Of a stretch of 64,000 nt of DNA, positions 38,024 to 47,934 are shown in pieces. Every line of letters begins with the position of its first letter. Position 1 is the first letter of the stretch. The DNA is from Zooshikella harenae. GTDB lineage: Bacteria; Pseudomonadota; Gammaproteobacteria; Pseudomonadales; Zooshikellaceae. A model generated the notes under the pieces. The model was not told the DNA's origin. It saw nothing but the letters and a program-made list of their open reading frames with translations, and made no database searches. A program made the position numbers and the translations under genes. The stretch spans positions 62,001 through 126,000 of the forward strand of contig NZ_JAGSOY010000007.1 in NCBI RefSeq assembly GCF_018837975.1. The letters are read 5' to 3'.

Positions 38024-39754
38024 TCAGTGATGCTCCTTACGAGCACTATCCAGCTCATTATTCCAACCATATTCAATAGTGACTTGGTTACCCACGTTGG
38101 AATAGTCTATCCGCCGACAAAAAGAACGTAGTAAATTTACTCCGCGACCATGGTAATTAGTATCTTGAGTGATACGGTTCAACATCTTCTGGTAGTCAAA
38201 CCCTGGCCCACTATCAGCAACAGTAATAATCAATACCCCCCCTTGCTGCTCAATCTTATGTTCCAGCCAAAAGCGAATAAAACCATTGTCTAATTGCTGA
38301 AGTCGACGCTCACGCTCCGCATAATATTGTGTAAAACCATGGAGTGAGGCTTTTAATGAAGAGTCCATACCCAAAACACCATGCTCTAAAGCATTGGAAT
38401 ACAGTTCAGCTAAAATGGTATACAACCGGCCACTGTGTAAATTCACTCCAGGAACTTGCATTAAGCAGTGCAAAATTAATGGTATTGGGTTATAGCTTTG
38501 TAGCGTCTCAGGACGAAACTCAAAAGAGGCCGACCAATTTCGTGCTCCACGTATGGTGCTGGGCTCTACTGGTACTGGCTTATCACTAAAACTCTCCCGA
38601 GGCACCATGCTGATCTCGATCATAGATAGATCATCTGTCGGCTCCCCAATAAAACTAAAAACAGCCTCTTTAATTTCATTAAAAAGCTGATCAGAGTCTT
38701 CGTTATTAGCAAATACTGCTTTTAGACGCTCCTCACCAAAAAAATGTTTCTGGTCATCTTGTGCTTCAATAACACCATCGGACCAAAGATAAAGCCGATC
38801 ACCGTACTCAACCTCAATAATTTCATAGCCTGTATCAAACTTATCTGGAGACAAAATACCTAACGGTAACCATTTTGAAGAAAGGACATCAAGTGTTTTG
38901 GATTTAGCTCGGTATAGATAACAGTCTGGAAGCCCTCCAATCCAAACCTTCATGACTTTACTATCAAAGTCCACATCCACCATGCCACCACAGCAAAAAC
39001 CACTGACAGGCAACACCTGTTTCATTTTACTGTTCACCTCACTAAGAATCTCTGGCATAGAAAAGCCTTTTGCTACCATATGGTAAAAAATTTCAGCCAG
39101 AGGCATAGCGCCAATCGCTGCAGGTAAACCATGTCCGGCAAAGTCCCCAATGAATACCAACATTCCACCAGAGGGTTTACGTGCAGCAATTAATACATCG
39201 CCATTAAACATGGCATAAGGTGACTGTAAATGCTGTAAGTTATGAGCATTCAAGCAACCAGAGTGAGCGACTTTATCAAAAATCTCCTTAGCAAAAGCCT
39301 GCTCCTGAAGTAGTCGCTTATTGTGACCAGCAATCTTATCCCGCTGAACTTGCAACGTATGATGCATCATCCGCATTCGGTTAAATGCATTGATTTTGGC
39401 CTGCAAAATCAATGGGCTGTAGGGCTTTGATAAAAAATCATCCCCCCCTGCATCTAAGCATTCCGCAAGAGACTGAGCATCTTTTAACGAAGTAAGAAAA
39501 ATGACAGGAACCAACTCTTCACCTGCCAGCTGCTTAATTTGCCGAGCAGCCTCATAGCCACTCATTACTGGCATTAAGACATCAAGTAAAACCAGCTGGG
39601 GGCGCTCAAGGAGAAATAGCTCAACGGCCTGTTGGCCATCTTCTGCCGTTACTACGCGATGACCCTGCTTTTGAACCAATGTCCGCAAGATCATCCGATC
39701 GGTTTCAGAATCATCCGCAACCAAAATTTTGAGAGAACGCTCAGCCAGCTCCAT
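38024..39754 (-). CDS. Response regulator with PP2C phosphatase and anti-sigma kinase-like domain (HsbR-like)
   Basis: A 576 aa three-part protein. The receiver is at residues 8-125 (VADDSETDR; Asp58 in LLDVLMP; Lys in LSKPY). A PP2C/SpoIIE-type phosphatase spans about 175-390 (FIGDFAGHGLPAAIGAMPL, LYLWSDGVIEAQD, PTDDLSMIEI). A C-terminal GHKL/HATPase domain resembles anti-sigma kinases (about 430-570; ELYSNALEHGVLG, ADSGPGFDYQKM). By analogy with HsbR it would phosphorylate or dephosphorylate the adjacent STAS protein depending on Hpt input. It lies 23 nt before hpt and 19 nt after the STAS gene. Confidence 0.9.
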   Translation of the reverse strand: MELAERSLKILVADDSETDRMILRTLVQKQGHRVVTAEDGQQAVELFLLERPQLVLLDVLMPVMSGYEAARQIKQLAGEELVPVIFLTSLKDAQSLAECLDAGGDDFLSKPYSPLILQAKINAFNRMRMMHHTLQVQRDKIAGHNKRLLQEQAFAKEIFDKVAHSGCLNAHNLQHLQSPYAMFNGDVLIAARKPSGGMLVFIGDFAGHGLPAAIGAMPLAEIFYHMVAKGFSMPEILSEVNSKMKQVLPVSGFCCGGMVDVDFDSKVMKVWIGGLPDCYLYRAKSKTLDVLSSKWLPLGILSPDKFDTGYEIIEVEYGDRLYLWSDGVIEAQDDQKHFFGEERLKAVFANNEDSDQLFNEIKEAVFSFIGEPTDDLSMIEISMVPRESFSDKPVPVEPSTIRGARNWSASFEFRPETLQSYNPIPLILHCLMQVPGVNLHSGRLYTILAELYSNALEHGVLGMDSSLKASLHGFTQYYAERERRLQQLDNGFIRFWLEHKIEQQGGVLIITVADSGPGFDYQKMLNRITQDTNYHGRGVNLLRSFCRRIDYSNVGNQVTIEYGWNNELDSARKEHH

Positions 39755-39773
39755 GATGTATCACATTATTTAG

Positions 39774-40079
39774 TTACTGAATGGAGAAAAGCTGTTCGAA
39801 GTTCGAGATGAGCAAGATTTTTTTTACGTCCGGTTTACAGTTAACAATTTGAATATTAGCTGTATCACCTCCTGCATGATCGCGTAACAAGAGCAGCATG
39901 CCTAAGGCAGAACTATCAAGGTAAGTTGTTTCATTAAGATCAATAGTGTACTGATTTGGCAACTTATCCGTACGTTCGTATGCATCTCTAAAAGATTGAT
40001 GCTCACTAAAGTCAAACCGTCCCTGAATGCGAATGGTGAGCTCAGATCCATCCTCGGATTGTATGGCAGTTACGGCCAT
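39774..40079 (-). CDS. STAS-domain anti-sigma factor antagonist (HsbA-like)
   Basis: A 101 aa STAS protein. The conserved phosphorylatable Ser (Ser56) lies in TTYLDSSALGMLLLL. I place the start at ATG 40079, with AAGGGGG 5 nt upstream; a TTG at 40118 has no support. Partner proteins of this kind bind an anti-sigma factor (FlgM in the Pseudomonas HsbA pathway) when unphosphorylated. The neighbouring phosphatase/kinase probably sets its state. Confidence 0.9.
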   Translation of the reverse strand: MAVTAIQSEDGSELTIRIQGRFDFSEHQSFRDAYERTDKLPNQYTIDLNETTYLDSSALGMLLLLRDHAGGDTANIQIVNCKPDVKKILLISNFEQLFSIQ

Positions 40080-40167
40080 GAATTCCCCCTTGCTCCTTTC
40101 CCAACCGATGGCTAACAAAATGCTTTCAATAAAGCATAGCCTTTAATTATTAAAAGCACAGGTGCAG

Positions 40168-40623
40168 CTACGGTCCTTGCTTGCCACGAATAAACTGCTG
40201 AGTGTTTACTTCATCTGCGTCCTGCTGCTCTTGCTTTTCTTCCTGCCGTTGTTCTTCTTGACGATAACGATCCAGCAACTGTTGCATTGTTTGTGCATGC
40301 TGATGAGCATCAACCCACACATCCCGCAACGTTTTACAGTGTTTATTAATATTATCTACCTGCTCTTGCTGCTGGTGTACAGCCTGCGTTAGCTGAGCAA
40401 GAAACTGACTCATCTGCTGCAAACGACGGACAGTCACTGGACGACCAGCCACTGGCTTGGCATTTTCCTGATACTCAGTTTCATAATTCAACAGCTGTTC
40501 AAGCTTCTTTTGCTCATACAACAGTTGTTCTTGCAAGCGGCCAAACTGTTTAGCGGCTTGAGCCTCTTTGACCTCTGCGACACGAAGCACCGTCGACAGA
40601 CGGTCCGAGCGTTTCGTTTCCAT
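40168..40623 (-). CDS. fliJ: FliJ, export chaperone-like coiled-coil protein
   Basis: A 151 aa, highly charged, Gln-rich coiled coil, which sits in the FliI ATPase hexamer and helps couple export to the proton motive force. The sequence has almost continuous heptads with no other domain, typical of FliJ. It lies 94 nt after fliI, before the STAS gene. Similarity is mainly in composition and position, as is usual for this family. Confidence 0.9.
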   Translation of the reverse strand: METKRSDRLSTVLRVAEVKEAQAAKQFGRLQEQLLYEQKKLEQLLNYETEYQENAKPVAGRPVTVRRLQQMSQFLAQLTQAVHQQQEQVDNINKHCKTLRDVWVDAHQHAQTMQQLLDRYRQEEQRQEEKQEQQDADEVNTQQFIRGKQGP

Positions 40624-40717
40624 GACATAACCCTTAAAGCAAATGATTTACTTCGGGTGAGCCGCGAGACAAATGACTATAGCAATCGACCATTACAATC
40701 AGATCATCATCTATAGA

Positions 40718-42064
40718 CTAAAGTTGACGCTCTGCCATTAAGGCTTGTAAACGTTCAACACTTTTGGCCAGAGACTCACTTTCACGCAACCCTTGCTGTA
40801 AAAACTGCATCATTGCTGGGTTCAATCGAATAGCCTCATCCGTGGCCGGATCACTACCTTGTTGATAAGCACCAATTGAAATTAAATCACGATTTTTTTG
40901 ATAAACCGAATAGATTTTTTTAAACTGCTGGGCCATTTCAATGTGATTTTCATCAACTATTTGCGGCATCGCTCGACTAATCGATGCTTCAATATCAATG
41001 GCTGGATAATGCCCAGACTCAGCTAATTTACGAGACAGCACCACATGCCCATCGAGAATGGCCCGAGAAGCATCTGCGATAGGTTCCTGCTGATCATCCC
41101 CTTCCGTTAGCACGGTATAAAAGGCAGTAATTGAGCCTTGTCCACTTTCATCTGTTCCAGCACGCTCTACGAGCTGAGGAATTTTGGCAAATACCGAGGG
41201 AGGATACCCTTTAGTGGCAGGGGGTTCGCCAATCGCCAAGGCAATCTCCCGCTGAGCCTGAGCATAACGGGTTAATGAATCCATTAATAACAACACACGC
41301 TTACCCTGGTCGCGAAAGTACTCAGCAATACGTGTACATACTATGGCAGCCCGTAGTCGAAGCACAGGAGAGTCATCAGCCGGCGCCGCAACGACAACTG
41401 AACGCTTTAGGCCTTCCTCTCCCAATGTCTGCTCAATAAACTCTTTGACCTCACGCCCCCGCTCTCCCACTAACCCTACTACGGTAATATCAGCACTGGT
41501 AAAGCGTGTCATCATACCCAACAGTACACTTTTACCAACACCACTCCCTGCAAACAGCCCCAATCGCTGACCATTACCCACAGATAACAATGCATTGATG
41601 GCTCTGATGCCAACATCCAGCGGTTCTTTTATAGGAAAGCGCTGCAGCGGATTAATAGGGTGCCCTGTTAATCCCACATAATCATCAGGCTTTAACGGAC
41701 CTTTACCATCAAGTGGTTTACCTAACCCATTTAATACCCGGCCCAATAAGTTAAATCCTACAGGTATAAGACTTTCACCTTCTAACGGTAAGACACGTGC
41801 ACCTGGGTGAATACTTTGCGTAGCCATCAGCGGCATGAGGTATATTTTTTCTTCATCAAACCCCATCACTTCCGCTTCAATTTTTTGCAAATTGTCCAAA
41901 ATGACCTGACAGCGCTGCCCCAATGCCATTCGACAACCCACAGCCTCCAAGGTTAAACCTATCACCCGTGTCAACCGTCCCTCCACTTGCATAGTAGGAC
42001 AGCTATTTAACGCCGATTGATAAGGCTCTAAGCGCTCAGTCAGTGCCAGACGTTTGAGACTCAT
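40718..42064 (-). CDS. fliI: FliI, flagellar export ATPase
   Basis: F1-beta-like ATPase of the flagellar type III export machine, 448 aa. The Walker A motif [16 protein letters not shown], Walker B-like [13 protein letters not shown] and the signature [12 protein letters not shown] are all present, and the N-terminal FliH-binding region is intact. The start overlaps the fliH 3' end by 29 nt, indicating translational coupling; no strong ribosome-binding site is visible. Confidence 0.97.
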   Translation of the reverse strand: MSLKRLALTERLEPYQSALNSCPTMQVEGRLTRVIGLTLEAVGCRMALGQRCQVILDNLQKIEAEVMGFDEEKIYLMPLMATQSIHPGARVLPLEGESLIPVGFNLLGRVLNGLGKPLDGKGPLKPDDYVGLTGHPINPLQRFPIKEPLDVGIRAINALLSVGNGQRLGLFAGSGVGKSVLLGMMTRFTSADITVVGLVGERGREVKEFIEQTLGEEGLKRSVVVAAPADDSPVLRLRAAIVCTRIAEYFRDQGKRVLLLMDSLTRYAQAQREIALAIGEPPATKGYPPSVFAKIPQLVERAGTDESGQGSITAFYTVLTEGDDQQEPIADASRAILDGHVVLSRKLAESGHYPAIDIEASISRAMPQIVDENHIEMAQQFKKIYSVYQKNRDLISIGAYQQGSDPATDEAIRLNPAMMQFLQQGLRESESLAKSVERLQALMAERQL

Positions 42065-43181
42065 TTGGCTTGCCCTTGCTATCTGAGGATGTTAAAGGTT
42101 TTGTTTTTTCCACAGAGTTAGATACCTTTACTGATGATGGATCTGGAGATTCTTGATGTTGCATCTGCTCAAGACTGACCGCATGCACATGCAAATGCTG
42201 CTCAGCTATGGCATCCACATAATGAGCCAGGCGTGAAGCGACGCTTGCGTCAACAATGCTATGATTGGTCTCAACACAACAACCACCAGGTAACAATTGC
42301 TCATCGGGTAATAGTTGCCATGTCGCCTGAAGTTGCTGCTGAAGATCACGGATATACCCTAAATCCTGGGGATGTAAGTACACGCGAATAGCTTGCCCTC
42401 CTGCAGGTAGCATGCGCATCGCCTCTTTTACCAATGTAGTAATTTGGCTTGAGTCAGCATGAAGCTCACGATGAATGACATTACGTGCAATCTGAGTAAC
42501 CATATCAACCAGTACCTTGGTTAATTGTTCATCCTGCTCAGACAAGGGCTGAAATAATCCATCTAATACTGAAGCCAGCTGTTGCTGAACCTGTTGTAAT
42601 TCACCTTGAATAGCTTGCCGTCCCGCTTGTTGACCTTCTTGAACGCCCTTTTGATAACCTTCTTCATAACCTTGCTTTTGCCCCTCGCCTAAGCCACTGG
42701 TTTTGCCTTCCTGCTGACCTAAAGCAAAACCATCCTGATAACCTTTATCACGCGCTTTATCCAGTGCCTCCAGCAATGCTTCGACGGTTAAAGCCGAGTG
42801 CTCGCTTCCAGTGGTTGTGGGCGGATAATGAGTCACCGCTGAAGGTATCGCTTCACTCGCATCCTTGGCTTTATTCTCCACCCTATTTTTAGACTTTGCT
42901 TTTTGCTCATGGCTAGGTTGTATCTTTGGCTTTATAGCTTGGGAATCGACTTTAGGTGGTGGACTATCCGCTGTAGCTGAGTGTGCGGTTTTTTCTGGTT
43001 TAACGGCTGAACGAGGCACATAATGCACTGACTCTTTAGGGATGTAATACTGCCCTTTTGGATCATTTTTAGCTTGGCTACGAACGAGATGTTTGGCACC
43101 TGCAAAATTAGGTAGTCCTAGTTTCTGAAAAGCTTTTGCGGCTTCGCCACGTATAATGGTACTTTCTTGCGATTTTGGCAT
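42036..43181 (-). CDS. fliH: FliH, negative regulator of the export ATPase
   Basis: Peripheral stator-like protein that binds FliI and links it to FliN. At 381 aa it is longer than enteric FliH (about 235). A 140-residue, Lys/Ser/Pro-rich N-terminal region comes first. Next is the glycine-repeat segment (about residues 148-195; [26 protein letters not shown]), whose GxxxG spacing is typical of FliH. The C-terminal V-ATPase E-like domain follows ([30 protein letters not shown]). It sits 17 nt after fliG. Confidence 0.95.
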   Translation of the reverse strand: MPKSQESTIIRGEAAKAFQKLGLPNFAGAKHLVRSQAKNDPKGQYYIPKESVHYVPRSAVKPEKTAHSATADSPPPKVDSQAIKPKIQPSHEQKAKSKNRVENKAKDASEAIPSAVTHYPPTTTGSEHSALTVEALLEALDKARDKGYQDGFALGQQEGKTSGLGEGQKQGYEEGYQKGVQEGQQAGRQAIQGELQQVQQQLASVLDGLFQPLSEQDEQLTKVLVDMVTQIARNVIHRELHADSSQITTLVKEAMRMLPAGGQAIRVYLHPQDLGYIRDLQQQLQATWQLLPDEQLLPGGCCVETNHSIVDASVASRLAHYVDAIAEQHLHVHAVSLEQMQHQESPDPSSVKVSNSVEKTKPLTSSDSKGKPNESQTSGTD

Positions 43182-43198
43182 ATGTCAAAACCTTTCCC

Positions 43199-44260
43199 CT
43201 AAACCATTTCCTCACCACCTTTACCCAAAGCTATCTCGCCAGCTTCGGCCATCCGCCGTGCAATAGTCAGAATCTCTTTTTGAGCCGTTTCAACTTCACT
43301 AATGCGGACTGGTCCTTTTGCTTCTAAATCATCCCTAAGCAGTTCAGCAGCACGTTTTGACATATTTTTAAAGATTTTCTCTTTAACGGTTTCATCAGCA
43401 CCTTTAAGTGCAATAATCAAAACATCTGAAGAAACTTCTCTAAGTAATGACTGAATACCGCGATCATCCACATCTGCCAAATTATCAAAGACAAACATCA
43501 AATCTTCGATTTGAGTCCCCAGGTCATCATCAACCTGTTTGATTGACTCCATAAGCGGCGCTTCAATGGAACCTTCTACATAGTTCATGATATCTGCAAC
43601 GCGCTTCACCCCACCCATAGAGGTCGTTTTGGTCGTACCACTGCCAGAAAACTGGCGTTCTAAAATATCATTCAACTCTTGTAACGCTGCAGGCTGGACA
43701 GTTGTTAACCCTGCAACCCGTAACATAATGTCTAACCGTACTTTTGGAGCAAAATAACTGAGAATTTCTGCTGATTGGTCTGGGTCCAAATAAGCAACAA
43801 CAATTGCCTGTATCTGTGGATGCTCATAACGAATCACATCAGCTACACCTCTTGGTTCCATCCATTTCAACGTATCCAATCCGGTTGTATTGCCCCCTAG
43901 TAAAATACGATCAATTAAGCCACTGGCTTTGTCTTCACCTAAGGCTTGGGTCAACATCTTGCGAATATAACCATCAGCACCTACGCCTAAGCCGGTCTCG
44001 TTTCGCACAATCTCAATAAAGAACTTCAGTACTGATGTCACTTGGTTGCGATTAACATTATCCATTGAGGCCATTGCAGCACCCACCCGCTGTACTTCTT
44101 TTGGCCCCATATGGCGCAAGACTTCTGCCGCTTCAGATTCACCAAGACTTAACAAAAAAATAGCAGCACGCTGTACTCCAGACATTCTGGAGGCTAGCGC
44201 CGTTTCTTCAGTAACTCCCGCACTCTGGGTTGGTGCCGGACTTGCTTGTGCCTCAGCCAT
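43199..44260 (-). CDS. fliG: FliG, flagellar motor switch protein
   Basis: C-ring protein that contacts the stator to generate torque. The 353 aa product is slightly longer than usual owing to a polar N-terminus (about 25 residues). Conserved segments seen: RAAIFLLSLGESEAAEVLRH, EHPQIQAIVVAYLDPDQSAE and, in the C-terminal torque helix, DDRGIQSLLREVSSDVLIIALKG. The Arg and Asp residues of the stator interface are present. The start overlaps fliF by 8 nt. Confidence 0.97.
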   Translation of the reverse strand: MAEAQASPAPTQSAGVTEETALASRMSGVQRAAIFLLSLGESEAAEVLRHMGPKEVQRVGAAMASMDNVNRNQVTSVLKFFIEIVRNETGLGVGADGYIRKMLTQALGEDKASGLIDRILLGGNTTGLDTLKWMEPRGVADVIRYEHPQIQAIVVAYLDPDQSAEILSYFAPKVRLDIMLRVAGLTTVQPAALQELNDILERQFSGSGTTKTTSMGGVKRVADIMNYVEGSIEAPLMESIKQVDDDLGTQIEDLMFVFDNLADVDDRGIQSLLREVSSDVLIIALKGADETVKEKIFKNMSKRAAELLRDDLEAKGPVRISEVETAQKEILTIARRMAEAGEIALGKGGEEMV

Positions 44261-46004
44261 CTTCGGTTACCCACTGTTTAATGACTTGCGCGACCCGACC
44301 AGGGTCCTCAGCAACCAAGCCTTTGACGGCATTAAGCTGCTGCTCATAACCCTCATGGGGACCAGGAAGTAGCATGCTTCCTCCTCCTGATAAACTCACT
44401 TGATCCTGTGCCATGTCTGTGTCAGAAAACTCACCAAAAGCATCTCCTTCAGGTCCACCCAGTACGGCTAACTCATCCTCTTTTTCTTTTTTCTTACCAA
44501 ATAAACTCAGTACCATAGGTCTGACGACTCCAAACAGCAGCACGATTATAAATATGCCTGCCAGTACCTGTTTGACCACCTCCCAAAACCAGGGTTCTGT
44601 CCAAAAATTAACTGGGGGAATCACCTCCTCAGGAGAAGGCACAAAAGAAGCGTTAACCACATTAACACTATCACCCCGTGTCACATCAAACCCCACAGCA
44701 TCTTTTACCAGCTGAGAAAAGCGATCAAGGTCGGCCTGATTCCAGGGGGAATAAGTCACTTCACCAGAGTCAGGATTAACCGTTGCCCGATCATTTACGA
44801 CAACAGCAACCGTCAATCGTCTGATCTGTCCTTGCTGAAACCGGGTATAACTTACCGTTTTATCCAGCTCATAATTTCTGGTCTTTTTCGAGCGAGAGTT
44901 AACGGCTTTAGAAGCAGAGGTATTTTCTGCAGTGGTCACCGCCGCAGTCTGATTTTCGGTACCAACCTGCTCAGGAACAGTGACCTCACCTGGCGGTTGA
45001 TTTGATAATGCCCCAGGTACACCACTTGCCGTGCTTTTTGCACCTTGAGTCTCATCTAATAACTGTTCACTGCGAATAGCTGGCGCATCTGGATTAAATT
45101 GCTCTACAGCTTGCTCAATATTATTAAAATCAATATCGGTTGATACTTCAGCTTGGTAATTATTTTTACCTAAAATGGGTTCTAAAATATTGTGCACACG
45201 TTGTGTTAGCTTATCTTCAACACGCACGGTATAAGCCAGTTGCTGATTGGCTATTTTTAACTCCGTATCATCCTTGCTTTCCTCTACAGATAATAGCGTG
45301 CCATTTTGATCCACCACCGTCACATCAGCCGCCGCCATATCAGCCACACTGGATGCCACTAAGTTGCGAATAGCACTTACCTGGTCATGCTTTAACTCAC
45401 GCATAGGCTGTAAGTCAATAAATACAGAGGCACTGGGTTTGCGGCGATCACGAACAAATACCGTCCGCCGAGGAATTGCCAAATGAACACGTGCCGATTT
45501 TACGGCGCGCATACTCGCAACCGTTCGAGCAAGTTCACCTTCCAGTCCCCGGCGGTATCGCGCATTTTCCAAAAACTGACTGGTGCCTAGCTCCTGCTCT
45601 TTATCCAGCACTTCCAAGCCAACGGTACTATCACTTTTAATACCCGCTGCTGCCAGCTTGAGCCGTGCCTCAGCAACATATTCTGCAGGGACTAAAATAG
45701 CGCCACTTTTTGGCTCAACCTTATAGCGAATATCACTGGTTTCCAGCACATTCAGCACTTGAGCTGCATCATAGCCTTCCAGAGAACCATAAATTGGCTG
45801 AAAGTCAGGCTCCTGTGACCATAAAACAATGCCAAAGCCAATAGCCACACTGGCTGCCAGTCCGACTAAAAAGAGTACTTGCCGAGAAATTGACAAGTCA
45901 TTGAGCACATCAAAGAATGGGTTGCTACTTCGAGCCATAGGTACAGCCGCTGCACCTTCAGCTTTTGCGCCTGGGCTACCAGGTTCAGTTATCGGATCAG
46001 CCAT
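44253..46004 (-). CDS. fliF: FliF, MS-ring protein
   Basis: Membrane protein forming the MS ring. It is 583 aa with two membrane helices (about residues 36-58 and 463-485). The ring-building domains show YRVEP-like YKVEPKSGAILVPAEYVAEARL, the GSGLTV-like region, and RAVKSARVHLAIPRRTVF. The C-terminal FliG-binding tail is present (VKGLVAEDPGRVAQVIKQWV). It lies 38 nt after fliE and overlaps fliG. Confidence 0.97.
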   Translation of the reverse strand: MADPITEPGSPGAKAEGAAAVPMARSSNPFFDVLNDLSISRQVLFLVGLAASVAIGFGIVLWSQEPDFQPIYGSLEGYDAAQVLNVLETSDIRYKVEPKSGAILVPAEYVAEARLKLAAAGIKSDSTVGLEVLDKEQELGTSQFLENARYRRGLEGELARTVASMRAVKSARVHLAIPRRTVFVRDRRKPSASVFIDLQPMRELKHDQVSAIRNLVASSVADMAAADVTVVDQNGTLLSVEESKDDTELKIANQQLAYTVRVEDKLTQRVHNILEPILGKNNYQAEVSTDIDFNNIEQAVEQFNPDAPAIRSEQLLDETQGAKSTASGVPGALSNQPPGEVTVPEQVGTENQTAAVTTAENTSASKAVNSRSKKTRNYELDKTVSYTRFQQGQIRRLTVAVVVNDRATVNPDSGEVTYSPWNQADLDRFSQLVKDAVGFDVTRGDSVNVVNASFVPSPEEVIPPVNFWTEPWFWEVVKQVLAGIFIIVLLFGVVRPMVLSLFGKKKEKEDELAVLGGPEGDAFGEFSDTDMAQDQVSLSGGGSMLLPGPHEGYEQQLNAVKGLVAEDPGRVAQVIKQWVTEDG

Positions 46005-46042
46005 TGTATGCCTACTCCTGTCTTCCTAAACTCATGCATAAC

Positions 46043-46396
46043 CTAAACTGGCATTTTCATAATTTCTTCGTAGGCCTGTACTAATTTATTACGCACCTCA
46101 ACCATTGCGTCAAAAGCCACACTGGCTTTTTGGCCTGCAACCATGACATCAGATAAGCTAACCTCTGGATCACTAAACTGGTAACGAGTCTTTAAATCAC
46201 TTGATTCCTGTTGTAATTCATTCACAGAATTGATCGCTTGTTTAAATAGTGTGGCAAAATGAGGTGTTTCTTTTCGCTCAACGCTTAATTCCTTTTCTGC
46301 TGGAAGCACTTGGTCTGCCGCAGGCTTGATTTGACTCTCCAGTTGCATTGCTCGCAAATCAAGCATCATCCGATTGAGTGTGACATTATTATTCAT
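46043..46396 (-). CDS. fliE: FliE, rod/MS-ring junction protein
   Basis: Small exported protein joining the MS ring to the rod, needed to open the export pathway. The 117 aa product has the family C-terminal block (VSLSDVMVAGQKASVAFDAMVEVRNKLVQAYEEIMKMP). It begins 20 nt after the fleR stop. In Pseudomonas fliE has its own sigma54 promoter; I could not find a convincing one in the 20 nt gap or the end of fleR. Confidence 0.97.
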   Translation of the reverse strand: MNNNVTLNRMMLDLRAMQLESQIKPAADQVLPAEKELSVERKETPHFATLFKQAINSVNELQQESSDLKTRYQFSDPEVSLSDVMVAGQKASVAFDAMVEVRNKLVQAYEEIMKMPV

Positions 46397-46416
46397 CAGT
46401 CCCGCCTCGTAGTTCG

Positions 46417-47934
46417 CTAAGCAATCATCGTTTCAATATCAATACCTTGCTCTCGCATTTTGGCGAGCTTATAACGCAACGTTCTTGGGCTGATACCAAG
46501 CTTTAGCGCTGTTTCTCTGCGGCGTCCCCCTTCAGTACGGAGCGCATCAATAATCAACTCATATTCACGCTGTTTTAGGTCCTCACCTAATGGGCCTGAT
46601 TCTATTGCACGATCAAAACTACTCTCCATCGCTGAACCTGAACCATGAGTGTCCTCACCAGCTAACATCCCCTCCTCTATTTCATTTGAGGTCAGTTCTT
46701 TAGCCATCATGGGCTGTGCATTATTGTCAGTGGGTGCTGATGTATTAATCACTCTTTCTTTTAGTACAGGTGCCATTGTCTGTAACACCGGTTGTCCCAC
46801 TGTACTGGTCGTAGTTAAACATAAGTCAGCTGGGCGGATAAGATTGCCTTGCTGTAAAATCAATGCACGTTGAATGGCATTATCAAGCTCTCTGACGTTA
46901 CCAGGCCATGTGTATTGCAATAATGTTTTTTTAGCTTCATTACTGAGCTTAACAATAGGATGCTTTAACTTTCGACAGTGGACGACTAAAAGACGCTCAG
47001 CAAGGGGCACAATATCTCTTGGGCGGGTTCGTAACGGCTGCCACATCAGCGGAAAAACACACAGTCGGTAATATAAATCTTCCCTAAACTCACCACGCTG
47101 CACATAACTCAGCATTTCACGGTTTGTTGTTGCAATGATCCTCACATCCAAGCGAATGGTCTTACGACCACCAACCCGTTCTACTTCTCGCTCCTGAAGC
47201 ACACGCAATAATTTAGCCTGTAATCCTAATGGCATTTCTGTAATTTCATCGAGCAACAGCGTTCCGTTGTTTGCCAGCTCAAACTTTCCAGGTGAGCTAC
47301 TGTATGCCCCAGTAAAGGCACCTTTTTCATGACCGAATAAAGTAGCCTCTAGCATGTTTTCTGGAATGGCTGCACAGTTGATGGCTACAAAAGGCTGCTC
47401 ATTTCTTGGCGAGTGTCGATGTATGTACTGTGCGAGTACTTCCTTCCCCGTACCACTCTCACCCGTAATTAATACCGTAGAATCTGTAGCAGCTACTTTT
47501 CTGGCTAACAACAGTAGTTGACGGCTACTTTCCTCTTCAGCAACAGGCTCATCACAACTTTTTTTCGGAGTGCCCTGTAATACCCGCCGAATTTCAGCCA
47601 GTAACGCATCAGGTTCAAACGGCTTAACCAGATAGTCTACTGCACCTTGCTTCATTGCTTCGACCGCTTGACTTACTGAGCCATAAGCAGTCATCAGCAA
47701 TACAGGAAGCTGAGGTACATGCTGGCGAACCCACTGCAACAACTGATAGCCATCCACCTTTGGCATATTGACATCAGATACCACCATATCGATGGATTTA
47801 TTTTGCAGTAACTGGATGGCTTGTTGCCCATCTTCTGCCAGTAAGTAATTAAAATCTGTCAGCGCCAAGGTATCCGCTAACGCTTCTCGTAAATCAGGAT
47901 CATCTTCTACGATCAATATGGTTATCTTGGCCAT
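46417..47934 (-). CDS. fleR: FleR, sigma54-dependent flagellar response regulator
   Basis: NtrC-type activator of the basal-body and hook genes, 505 aa. The receiver has Asp54 in MVVSDVNMPKVDG. The AAA+ domain carries [15 protein letters not shown], the sigma54-contact GAFTGA loop ([14 protein letters not shown]) and LLDEITEMP. A linker of about 80 residues precedes the Fis-type helix-turn-helix (GRRRETALKLGISPRTLRYKL). It overlaps fleS by 13 nt, forming the fleSR two-component pair. Confidence 0.96.
   Translation of the reverse strand: MAKITILIVEDDPDLREALADTLALTDFNYLLAEDGQQAIQLLQNKSIDMVVSDVNMPKVDGYQLLQWVRQHVPQLPVLLMTAYGSVSQAVEAMKQGAVDYLVKPFEPDALLAEIRRVLQGTPKKSCDEPVAEEESSRQLLLLARKVAATDSTVLITGESGTGKEVLAQYIHRHSPRNEQPFVAINCAAIPENMLEATLFGHEKGAFTGAYSSSPGKFELANNGTLLLDEITEMPLGLQAKLLRVLQEREVERVGGRKTIRLDVRIIATTNREMLSYVQRGEFREDLYYRLCVFPLMWQPLRTRPRDIVPLAERLLVVHCRKLKHPIVKLSNEAKKTLLQYTWPGNVRELDNAIQRALILQQGNLIRPADLCLTTTSTVGQPVLQTMAPVLKERVINTSAPTDNNAQPMMAKELTSNEIEEGMLAGEDTHGSGSAMESSFDRAIESGPLGEDLKQREYELIIDALRTEGGRRRETALKLGISPRTLRYKLAKMREQGIDIETMIA

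Noticed and set aside
46397-46600. Expected sigma54 promoter for fliE
   Set aside because: No GG-N10-GC site of quality in the 20 nt gap or the adjacent end of fleR.
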